Source: Lichenostomus cassidix
Lineage: Eukaryota > Chordata > Aves > Passeriformes > Meliphagidae
Assembly (NCBI GenBank): GCA_008360975.2
Contig: CM039189.1
Coordinates: forward strand, 14,536,056-14,600,055
DNA length: 64,000 nt
Direction of reading: 5' to 3'
The notes under the pieces are model-generated. The model ran no database searches, had not been told where the DNA came from, and worked only from the letters and a program-made list of their open reading frames with translations. Both the position numbers and the translations under genes were made by a program. This document shows, piece after piece, positions 1 through 11,700 of the stretch; positions within the stretch are counted from its first letter, which is position 1, and the number at the start of each line of letters is the position of its first letter.

Positions 1-3000
1 TGTTTCATGTTGTGAGGAGAGGGAAGGAAATAGCCTGAAAATCATTTACAGTTCAACACTGAGCTGGTATTTGTGGAGATAAAAACTTACTCCACAGCAT
101 TTTTACCTTGTGATTTGGATTCCATGGGGTAACAATCAGCTTCAAAAATCTCGTTGTGACACTGTTTTCAAAGTCAAATAAGGAGCGTCAATGAGACACC
201 ACCCCCGAGTGGCTCCCCTCCAGCTCCATAACCCCAATTTATTTTTGACATTGTACCATAAGACTGAAATGATTAATCTATAATAGATTATCTCACAAAT
301 CTGCAACAGAAGAACAGAGGATATGATTTGCTCAGGATTTGGCACACTGGCAATGGCATGTCACAGCAAAGGGTTTAATGAATAACATACAACAGAAAAA
401 CAAACTGGGGAGAGGCTGGGCTGTTGGAGAGGGACTTTGATGTGGTGCAAGGGAGCCCACCAACCCAGCAGCTGCATTGACCACTGACCACTTGACTTAC
501 CACTAATATTTGAGCAAATAATTTCAATTGGCTTCAATTTCAATCCAGAAAGGCTTCTCTAAGCTTAGATGTTTCTCCCAGGCTGCCTTGAGCTTGCATT
601 TCCTAAGTACTAAGTACCTATAAAATAGAACAAGAGGTGTTAACCATACCTTTGTGGTTGCCCTGTGCAGTCATAGGATGTGAGTTATGGAAGTTCAAAG
701 TGTAGTTATTTGTGAAAAGTGCTGAATTTCTGAGGGAAACACAAGCAGTTGGATGGCTATATCTTGTACTTGTGCTGAGTGCTCAACTTCCTTTCTGAGA
801 GTAAAGGATGTTTGTGTGGAACCTGCTGCATAATTTACTGTACTGTGAAACATTTACCATGGATAAATTTCAGTGTATGGAATCCAGTTAAAAAGCACAA
901 GCATATTTTTTTCTGGGACATGGCTACTCCTTGCCCCAAACTTGGAAGCCAAAAGCAACCATAAAAAATCAGGGTAACATCCAAGTTGACAGGCACCATT
1001 TTTTGGTGATGCTGAAAATGTATTTGCCAGTTTAAAAAAAGTTATTGCCCTTTCTGTAATTTTAAAAATTGATTAGGAACACTAGAAACTTGAAAAAAAA
1101 TTCTTGCTCACCTGTCTGACCTTGGCCAAATGCTGAAGAGCAACCATCCACCTGAGAGTGGGACACTGAAAATGGAGCGCAGAGTAAAGCATGGTTGAAC
1201 TGGTTTTGCCATTCAATGGCCCCTTCCTTCTGTAAAACCTCCAATTCTCTTTTTGCAGTATTTCCCTATTTACTAAGTAACCTGGGATAAAAACGTTGCT
1301 CTAACCTCTAGTTCTGCTATTTTCAGAGATTTACCTGCCAGTCTAGGTTGTCTTTTCTGACATCAGAAGTTGAGCAAAGTTCTCCATGTAGTAACAGATT
1401 TTATTTGTCTGCAATGCCCCTTCCCTTGACCTGTTTGGACTTCTCTTTTGCTAGTGCTTCTGTCAGTCCTTGGCTTTCTCTGTGCGGCCAGCAAAGGTCT
1501 CAGACTCTAGACACTTTGGCCAGAACCAAGACTACTAATTTATTTGTGTGCACCATCAGGCAGCAGTAGTCTTTCAATTGCTGGCCAAAGGCAAAGGGGC
1601 AGGTCAATGGTATCTCTCGTGGAAGTACAGGAGGATGGTGGCAGCAGGCTAGGTCCAAAATGGCTGTGGGGCCAGAGAGCTGCTCCATGAGCCAGCACTA
1701 TTGATAGACAGCTGTGACAGACTTCATCAAGACACCTCTGTGCTGTAATCTCCAGCCCATCAAAAGGAGGTGTTAACAGTTTCATATAGCTGGGGTTTTG
1801 TCCCAGAGGTGTGGCCTTTAGTTCTCTGTTGATGTGTCTGAGTGATGCCAACTTTTCCCCTTTAGCCTAACAGCCTAACAAATGAACCTTGCCAGGGTAG
1901 TGCTGACACTATCGAGCTTCTGTAGCAATGCACAATGTAGCTGTACACAACAGAAAAATAAAACTATATAAGAAAATAGGGATGCTGCTGCCACAAATCC
2001 CTGGAAACTTGAATTTAAATCCCTCCTCCTCCCTCTGTTGAGGCCACGCTCCTCCCCAGAGGCAACAGAATTTGGGTCTTTCCCTCACGCTCACCCAAGG
2101 TCCAGGAAGGACTTTCATTTCTCTCTGCTGAGAAGTGAGTTATATAGTGGGAATTATGCAGGATTTTTGACCTGGTTGACAGCAAAGGCAGCATTAACAG
2201 CTAAAATTTGGAGAGAAAAACAGTACTTGAAGCTTTTGGGGGATTGATGCAAGTGGTTCAGCTTGATGCAAATTTCTTTACAGGCCATTTTATGAGCAAA
2301 AATATTGTCTCCATCTCCACCTCTAGGCACTCCTTACCACAAGCTGAGGTCTCACCTACAGACCAGGAATGGTGGGGTGTCCAATGGCAGAGGTTGCCAC
2401 AGAGCTTGAGTTTTACATATATATAAAATAAATACAAAATATATAGGGTTTCCCATCTCCAGTGGGAAGTATCAAGGGTCTTAGCAGACAGACAGGGCTG
2501 AATGCATCTGCATTGAAACAGGAGTCAGGGCAGGTCCAGGTCAAGGCTCTGTCTCAGAAAGTAGAGAGCATCAGGGTTTCTTTCCTAGCTATGCAAAGAT
2601 CTGAAATCACTCCCTGCCCCATGCCTTACTTCCCATCCATGGCATTCCAACCATGGAAAACATCTTGTACTTATGAAATGCTAAACTCCTCTCATGCTTT
2701 GGGATTATATAAATGCCACGAAAACCCACAGAAATGGGCATGGAAAACCAGCATGCAGATCCTGGTCCCAGTCACCCTGTGTCCTACTCTACCACTGCTG
2801 CTTCAAGCCCAGGAGTGCAGGCAAGTGGCAATGTGTCACCCTCTGCAGCTGATGGCCCTGGGCCTGAATCCACAAGTTCAAGGGTCTTGGCAGTACGGTG
2901 TTAAAGGTAAACAGGAGGTCTTTTTTTGTGGTCGCTTTTTGTTTTTGTGAAAGCTAGTCTAAAGCATTTGGATGAACCATAATTTACTACCATGAACTCC

Positions 3001-6000
3001 TCCTGTCTGTGTTTTTCTAAAGGTAACAGCCATAGATGCTGAGATGGCTGCACTTTGGAGAAAACAAATGCTGTAACAGGATGTAGCAGTAACAAACCTG
3101 TCAAAGTTCATAAACAAGCAGTCATCCATTTAATCACTAATTATTAATCCAATTCTGATCTTCAGTTACTCAAAATGAACTGTTTAAAAAAGTGATACTT
3201 GTTAGTCTAAATCAATTTTAAAACATGTGCCCAAAAGTAATGCATTGGTTTACTGTGGAACAATCCATCTGTTATTACAAGAAAATTAGGATAGGAAAAA
3301 TAAACCTTATCCCATGAAATCAGCCATATGAAAGAAGATTTCTTTTGAAACTGCCCCCACCTAAAATCCTAACCAGAGCGCTGAAGGAGGCAGACAAGCT
3401 TTAATGAGCAGGAGCACAGCCTGCACCATATTCCTGCCCCTCTAAAGCAACAGAATTGCAAAATGGATGGGCATGAAAGAAATTACAGATTTGCTACAGA
3501 TATCTGCTGCTTAGTGCTGAAAAATTTAGTTTAAGGAGCCTCTCAATCTGTGTATGGAAATGAGTCAACAGCAGAAGCACTTCTGACCTCCTTGAAGATT
3601 TTTAGCATCATCTCAACTCTTCTTAAAATCTTTCCAAGCTAATAATATTGTATTCTTGGATTTTAGTTGGAGTTTTTTAAAATCAAAACTGTACACATTT
3701 CAAATTTTTCAAATGACTGGACAAAGCAGTGTTAAAAATTCAACTGCACTAATTACTAGCTGAGCAGCATAAAAACCTCTGAATAAATGTCAGTCTAGGA
3801 GATAAGCTCTTATCTTAATCTAATGACTCCACAGACTTAATTTGTCAGGCCAGCCTAGTTGATGAAAAACAGGTTTCTATTCTCCAGTGTTAGCAGCCAC
3901 ATCTTTCCAAATCTTTGAAGTTGGATAGTAATACCATCAGTGTCATCCTGCAAAAATCTTGTGACCAAGCCAATTCCATTGCTATTGTCCTGTTACACTA
4001 ATTAAAGTTGTTTTACCCCCATCGGTGTGCAATAGGTGAAAATGAAGCCAATTTATTTTTAGATTTGTTATATTCTGGGATAATTATTCTTGCTTCCCAC
4101 TGCCCAGAACGATGTGTTAATATTTGCAGCTCTCTCTCAGATTCAAAAAGCCAGGCTTTTTAGCAGGGCTCCACAGACAGCACAGTGCTATCCCAGAACA
4201 ATTCCTGCAGTGCAGACAAAGCACACAAGTATGTCTGTGTGTGTTTACTTGTGTAGAGAAGAACAATTTCGAGTTCAGACAATGAATGTGATCTTAAGAG
4301 ATGATTTTAGGTTTTTGAAGTTCTCCCCTAAAGGAGCATTTGACATATTTAGAACTAAATGCACCAAATGTTCACAGTGTTTGGACAGAGTGGATTAACA
4401 AATAGAAAGAGAGAAAATGGCTGCAGTCAGTGTTTCCCGTCCTGCAGTCTTCACCTAACTCTTCTGATGGGAACCTGGTAGGGCTTTTGTGCACAGTGCC
4501 TCATTTCAAAGGATACCATTAAACATGGTACTCTTTATCCCAACCCCAAAACTTAAAGAAGGATATGCTTGGGTTTGAGGAGCTGGGAGATGAACTTCAT
4601 TCTGATGATACCCAGGAAGACTACAAGGTAACAAAAACTTGATGAAAAAGTAGTGCTAAGGTGCGATCTACTGAGGCAAATCCAAGAGGCCAGTCCTGCT
4701 CTGGACTCTGCTAGCATTGACATTACTAACTTTATCGACATTAAATATGCTGGGATGGATACTTGCTCTGTTGTATCTGGTTTTATCGCAGTGCAACTCC
4801 ACTGTTCACTTCAGCAGCATTTCACATCATACAACCAGGAAAATGGAGTGGAGAATTAGCCACCTTTTTCTAGTATTACAACACCTGTGATGCCCAGAGC
4901 TGATGGGTCTGAAGCCCATCCCCGAACTGGCAGGAGTGCAGGGTCAGAGGCAGTCCTGTGTGGGTGCAGCACAGGTCATTCAGGGATTTGTTTTGGAATG
5001 CTTTAGAAGCATTTCATTGTCTGGCTGGAAACACCCTCCTGGATAAGGATAACACAGTTAATCAATTAGATCACAAATGCCCATCCTCTTGGGTGAGAAC
5101 ACTGTGTCCTCTCAAAGCTAATCTAAGTAGGACTGCAAGGGGACCACACAGGTCATGCGCTGGCATGACAAAAGTAAGCAGGAGCTGGTCCACGTACATT
5201 TTCATTTCAAAGGCTCTTGTGTGAGCATGAACACTCAGTTTAGCATCTGAATCGTCCTGTCTGTGATGTGAGTTGGGTGCCAGCCCTGCAGCAGCCGAAG
5301 CCTGTGAGCCCAAGCATGCAGGCCATGTTGTCTGGATGGGCTTCTTCACCTGCAGCAGTGCTGAGCCTCAGCACAGGGGACACAGAGGCTGAGAAGAACG
5401 GTGAGAAGCTTCACATCTGCAAAAACCTTTACATCAAAAACTGTAATTACCCCAGCTAATTGTGTTCTGCATTTGATGTATACAATGGCATCTTGTAACA
5501 TCCTGGCTAACACATCATTGCTTATGGCATCTTCCTGCTAGTTGAGGGCCATAATACATATTTCTTCCTGTTTTGCCCACAGCTATGCAAAGGAGCAGAG
5601 TTTGCAGAGTAGTGCCAGGTGAAGTGTTCATGGTCCCTAATGTGACCCAGAAGGACAGGGCTGCTGGATAAATTAGAGGCAGATTTCCACAGATACATGA
5701 GCATCCCTGGATACAGATCAATACCTACTTCAAATTTTTAAAGCTTCCAGGCTTCATGTTGTCATTGGGAGCTGAGAACACACGGGCTTTTGAAAATCCC
5801 AGAGCTTGAAACATATTTAAGCACTGCTGCCTATTGCTTCCTTGGATCAAGGCAACTGAACTCTTTGAAAGCACTGGGCAGCAGTCAGTACCTATCTGAT
5901 CTTCTGAACACTAGTAAACATTTGGCTCATGGTCTGCAAGCTTGAGGCCTCATCTGACCAAAGCTGAATTTATATCCATTGACTTGATCATGGAAGTGAT

Positions 6001-8222
6001 GGTTCACTCCTGAACATGCCAAATTCATTTATGCTAGGGCTATGGCCTGGAATGGTATTTTTTTAGTACGAATAAATGGCTCATTTCTCCTGCTCTGAGT
6101 CACAAGTTAAATCTACAGGCCTTTCCCAACACAGCTGAAACAGAAAATGAACACATTGAAGTGAAATTTTCAAAGTGACATTTGAACCCCCTCTCTCTGA
6201 TGAAATCCCACCTATTGATCCAGTCAAATGACTGCAGGCTCCTCAGGTCTGTCCTGCAAAGCCTCCTTGACTGGCTTATTACCACAATTCTTCAGGTGCA
6301 CTGTGACTGACTTTCAGTAGAGGACAGGTGCCACCTAATCAAGTTGAAAAAATGAAAACTCCCATAGATTGAATCCTAGTCCTGGTGAAAGATATGGCAA
6401 AATTCCCATGGTAACCAGTGGCTATTTGTGTCTTAAGACATTATCTCAAGTCTGAATTGCTACTTGAATATTGACTCCCTGATTTATGCAATGAGTTTAA
6501 CTTGGAATTAACAAATTTATTGCCCTTTCCTCCGTAGCTGGAGCAGTGAGGGGCTGGCTCACATAGGAGCCATTCCCTAGGGGTGGTGTAGTGGGATCCA
6601 GCTGGCTTGGGTCAGGCTGCCCATGCTTCAGGAGACTTTGTGGTTTCACGACTCCCTTTGCTCCCTCTATACTCTCCAACACTCACTCCCTGTCATCCCA
6701 CTACAAAAAAAGTTTGCCTGCTCTGGCCTGCAAAGGAGCCCTGCTATTTTTGGACTGCAGCCTACAAGAACAACTTTGGATGCTGAGGATAAACGAATCC
6801 CTGTGAAAGAACAAAACTGGGTCCTTTATGGAAAAATATTGTGACTCCCAAACAGAGGGCTGTGGATCCAGATCAATTTTCCGATCAAAGAGGAATAACT
6901 CTAATCTAAACATAAAAAAGGGTCTGTCATGGTGAGATACAAAAATGTAGGGGTAGATGCCAGGTGTGAGATTGGTCTTGATGAAGTATTAGTGCTGACA
7001 AGCCAATAATGAGCTAAGGCCCATGGTGAGGTTGCAACAAGCTGGGGCCACTTGGCTTGGCGAAATGAAGCCCAAATGCTGGCACCACTGCCGGAGGCAG
7101 GACAAGCAGAGTCAAAAGGAGCAGAATTTCTTTCTTGATTTGCAAATAGAGTATCATAGTTCACACACCTTGTGTGTGAGTGCAGGGCAGTGTGTGCCAT
7201 GATAATACCTTTGATGCAGCATTCCTAAACGGGTTTGTCAATTTTGCTGTAAGTGTTTGAGCACAACAGCCTTAATTCAATGTGTTAGATAAGAGAAAAT
7301 CATGTTGACTTATATTTATGACTTATTGCTTCTACCTTAGCACTAGAGATGTTTGGAGAGCAAACCATCTCTTCAGTTTGTGTTTTGCTTTGCTTTTTTT
7401 CTTTATCCATCTAAGTCATGCCAGGCACATCTGTAACACTTATATACCATTGCCGTATCTGCTGCAAAATAGGTGGGAAGACACTTCTGAAATGCACTGA
7501 AGGACTATTTTTGTGAAGTCACAGGTTTTATGACTTAAGGGAAGGGTAAAGAATTGAAGATAGGCAAGAAGTGAAGACAAGCTGATGATGGGTACCTGAA
7601 GCACATGCTATTTCATAGTTCAAGGAGAACCACAGCCACAGGAGCACTACTGATGCCTTGTATTTCTTGTGGCCCTCGGGCAGATTCAGGATTCTTGAGC
7701 TGAGACTGGAAAAAGGATGAGCCTGGACTTTCAAGCTAAGAGAACCATAGAAAAACAAAGAAACTTCTAATGAATAAAGAAAAGGCCAGAATGCAAGCTG
7801 TTTGCACCAAGGTAAAAGGGCCCAGATCATCTCAGGAATTTGGGTGCTTAAGTGTCTTTGTTTAGTATCCTGCCCAAAATATCTTTGATGACCTGGGCCA
7901 GTACGGGTGGAGGGTTGTCTCCTATACTTTCAGGCTGGTTAGCAAGTCTCCACTAGCACTAAAACAAACAGAACTGCCTTGATAATTCTACCACCTGATC
8001 ATGACTGTTTTTTGACATCTTTACATGCATGGGGCCAAAGCAGGTAGAAAACGGGGTTAATTTCAGTTGCTCAAAAACATGCTACACTGTCATTTAGAAC
8101 GGCTGCCAAAACGTTTGGGTGAGGCTCCTGCTTTTATAGCAGTGCCGTGCAATAAAGAGAATGAACAGTTTTGTGGAGATTGGCTTCCCTCAAGTGGGAT
8201 GCTCTCTCCTCTTTCACAGAGG
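1..8222. other. Non-coding DNA, no gene recognised
   Basis: No frame on either strand holds a recognisable protein domain here. The longest open frame (2462-2950, plus strand, about 162 codons) has no family signature, no signal peptide and no splice context, and reads like a chance opening. Small AT-rich patches occur, for example around 2417-2446. I see no tRNA, no repeat element I can name and no CpG-rich promoter-like island. Intergenic or intronic DNA is the simplest reading. Confidence 0.7.
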
Positions 8223-8720
8223 TCACTGGTGTGGTCTCTCTTTGAGCGATGTGTACAGTTCTGGGCACCGCAACGCAAAAGGATATAAAACTATTAGAGA
8301 TCATCCAAAGCAGAGCTACAAAGATGGTGAAATATCTGGAGAGGAAGCCATATGAGGAGTAGCTGAGGTCAGCCTGGGGAAGAGGAGACTGAGGGGAGCC
8401 CTCATTGCAGTCTACAACTTCCTCATGAGGAGGAGAGCAGGCATGGAGCTCTTCTCTGTGGTGACCAGGGACAGGATCCAAGAGAATGGCCTAAAGTTGT
8501 TTCATGAGAAGAGAGATCTCTTCACCCAGGGGGTGTTTGAACACTGGAACAGACTCCCCAGGGTAGTGGTCACAGCACCAATTCTGACAGAGTTCAAGAA
8601 GCGTTTGGACAACACTCTCAGGCACACGGTGTGACTCCTAGGAATGTCCTGTACAGAGCCAGGAGTTGGATTTGATGATCCTTGTGGGTCCCTTTCAACT
8701 GAGCACATTCTGTAATTCTG
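8223..8720 (+). mobile_element. CR1 LINE, 3'-terminal fragment (5'-truncated)
   Basis: CR1 (chicken repeat 1) is the dominant non-LTR retrotransposon of birds and usually survives as 5'-truncated copies of the 3' end. The order of landmarks here matches that 3' end: a 'cagttctgggcacc' block at about 8256, 'tacaacttcctcatgagg' near 8411, 'acactggaacagactcccc' near 8540, 'gagttcaagaagcgtttgga' near 8590, 'ggagttggatttgatgatcc' near 8662, and a terminal ATTCTGTA/ATTCTG octamer-like tail at 8708-8720. Two internal gaps are visible against the remembered consensus: about a dozen bases are missing near 8367, and the 'ggtttaggttggatattagg' block is missing near 8510. The short open frame at 8425-8634 is only the translated CR1 3' region and is not a gene. 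The 5' boundary is uncertain by about 20 bp. The copy is clearly diverged and immobile. Confidence 0.92.
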
Positions 8721-11700
8721 GCCTTGGTAAGTGCACAATGAAGATTTTCCATTTCTGTTTCAAAGAGAACCTCCAGCCACTCACAAGTGCCAGTAACTCT
8801 TTCCCCTGTTATGGGCTCAAACAGTTTCCCTACACTCTTTGGGAGAAGAGGCAGATAATAAAGGGGGCAGTAGAGCTACACTAATTCTGGGGACTGACAG
8901 TAAAGGTACTCAGTTAACAGACTGAGTGAGGGGGCTCAGATTTGCTTGCAGAATCCTGTGTGAATTGCAGAATTCTTGCGATCAAAGCAATTGGGAGAAA
9001 TTCTGATTTTCAATTTTTTTTTTTTTTTTGCATTTGAGAAAGAGGATGGCTTTGTACAATGACTGTTTAAAAATACTTCAAAAGAACTTGAATCAGTCCA
9101 TGGCTGCACTATATACAAATTAAAATAATTGATTTCTTGGCAGCCTTTTAAGAGATCTATAAATTAGAGAGATTTCTGATACACTTTGGGGGACTTTATT
9201 TTATATTGACTTTCAGAGTGCCCTCCCTCCCTGAGCTGAAAGTCAGCCACAAAACCAGACAGAGCCTCTCATTTACTCTGCCCTCCTGTCACAAGAGTCA
9301 GTGGATCTCCTTCAGGAGTGACCATGGTGGGGCATGGTGGTCCTGGACCCTTGCCAGCTCTGCACCCTTCCCTTTCATTTCTGCTTTGAGAACTTCACAT
9401 CAAGAAATAGAAACTGCCCCAAACCCACTCCTCTGGGGAGTTAGTTTCTCTCCTATTCTCCATTAGCAGAAACTGATTCCCTCACCCACTTTGTGTTGCA
9501 CCTGGGCCGTTCCCATTCTGTGCTCTGATGGCAATGGGTTCAGTTCTATCTGTGATGACCTAAAAATAGCACTCAATTAACATTGCATTTCAAGAATTGG
9601 AAAATTTCCCAGAAGTCCATTCTTTTTTTCTTTTTCCGTTTCATTACATTTTACAGTAATAATACACAAGCCTGTAGAAAACATGACGGGTAATGAAAAA
9701 ATGTAATTAATATAAGCAGTGTAAAGCATTTTTTTTCCCTCTGTTGTCCTTGCAGAAAATTACTGCTTTAAACTGAGCAGGATGTGAAAATGCATAAAGC
9801 AAACAGTAATATGCTGTGGTTTGTAAATATCTTATGCAAAATAGTTAAGTCAACTGCTGTTTATTTTTCTTACTTTGTGTCACAAGCTCTTACTTTCTTT
9901 TGTTCATTACTTTTTCCCATTTGTTCCCTTTTGGGGTCTTGCTCTCTTTCATCTTAAGAAAGGCACTGACTTAACTATATTTTTTTCTGCTACAGCTAAT
10001 TCTTCTCACCATCTCCTGTTTGCTGGCTCTGAAATGCAACACATTCTGCAAAAGTGTAGTGAGCCAGACACTCACTATACTGAAGATCTGCTCTCGTTGT
10101 TTTTGGCTGGGAAAAAAAAAAGTAAAAAAAAAAGCAAGCACTCTCTTGTCCTACAAACAAACAAGTAATTATCCCAAACCCTGCAACAGCTTTATGACTA
10201 ACTAGCATTCCTGACTGTTACTGTAGGATTCCACAGTGTTTTAACAAGGCTGCCTGGTCACAGTTTGGGAACGGGCTGTGAGCAATATGCAGATAACATT
10301 AACTAGTATGGCGTAGTATATGCCATCTCTCCTTGGAATATTTCTCTCTGGCTATCTGTAGAACTTGTAATACCCAGCAATATCTGAAGGTCACAGCAGA
10401 GTTTCTGAGCTGAAATACAAAACAGCATTCCAAACACATCTTCTGTGGCCAGACAAGAAACTGCTTATGGTTTATTTTCCCTCCCCCCTCTGCACAGCTG
10501 ACATCCAGCATTAGTTATTGTTTATTTTTGTCTTGTTCTTGGTTCTAAAGGTTTCCCTTATGGCCCTGGTTTATGTGAACTTTCAGATATCACTCGGGGC
10601 TTTTCTGCCTCATCCCCTCTGATGTAGCTGGTTCCCCTGTGAAGGTAGGTTTCCCCAGCTGAAGATCTGTTCCCCTCTCCTGTGGCATTCTGTGCAGCCA
10701 TTTGGAGTCCCAGATGTAGGAAATGAAATAATCCACGCTCATACAGTCATGAAAGTGCCCATCTGGCACACAGGAACACCACGCATTGGAAGCACACAAG
10801 CGTGAGCTCACTTTTGTTATGGCATTTCATAAACAGAGATGCAGTGAGCCAGCAAGTCAGGTCCTTTGGATAATAACAATCGTCTCCATCACATGTTGTG
10901 TTTAAAAAATAGGGAAAGAAAAAATGAAGACAAACTGGAAGAATTCGCTCTAAGGAGAAATTTCTACTTATAAATGTTTTTTTTCCCAGCGGCCAGCTAT
11001 ACCTACACCTCTCTGGCTCTCTCCACTCTCTATGTAGATTTAAGACAATGGTGACAGTTGAAATGTAGCCAGTTAACTCTTAGTTAGCTCTGAAATCTCC
11101 TCTTCCTCACTGTTCAGTTAACAGAAGAAAATATTAGATCATACTTACAAAAGTGAGTTCTATAAAAACAAATTGCATGTTACTGCTTTCTTATCACTAC
11201 ATAAAATTCACAGAAACAGTCTAATAAATGACCTCACCACTCAATTTTGAAGTATACAAATTAAAGACAGCAAGAGATAAGCCAAGAGAGATTAATGTAC
11301 AGTGTGTGTGCGCCTGTATGTGTGTGTTTGCAAGCCTCTATGAGGATATACCCATATGCTGTTGACATTCAACCTCTGGAATTATAATTAGGGGAAAAGG
11401 CAGATGTGTAAATTCATCTTGCTGGGCAGCATATATATGTTGCACTAGTCCCTGATTAATTCAGTACTTGAACACTTGAACACATTTAGTCTAAGACAAA
11501 AGGTTTCTTTTGGGATATGTTGGCTAATAAAGGGGTAGAATATGATGAAACAATGAACAGCCCAAAATTATGAACTAAGTTCAATACCAGTAAGTAAAAA
11601 CCAGGATTATTTATATTGTTTCAGCTTTGCAAAGTAATTGAAAAAAGACATCCTAGGCATTTTGTTGGATGTCATTGCAGGCTGTAAAGAAATCTTGGGA

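Noticed and set aside
8134..8481. Minus-strand open frame of about 115 codons
   Set aside because: It overlaps the CR1 3' end in antisense and has no domain; it is a by-product of the repeat.
8425..8634. Plus-strand open frame of 69 codons
   Set aside because: It is the translated CR1 3' region, seen in countless CR1 copies, and not a host gene.
10590..10811. Minus-strand 73-codon frame with several Cys and His
   Set aside because: The spacing fits no zinc-finger pattern and no transposase or host family is recognised.
11300..11335. TG-rich patch as a microsatellite
   Set aside because: Runs are short and interrupted; below what I would annotate as a repeat.
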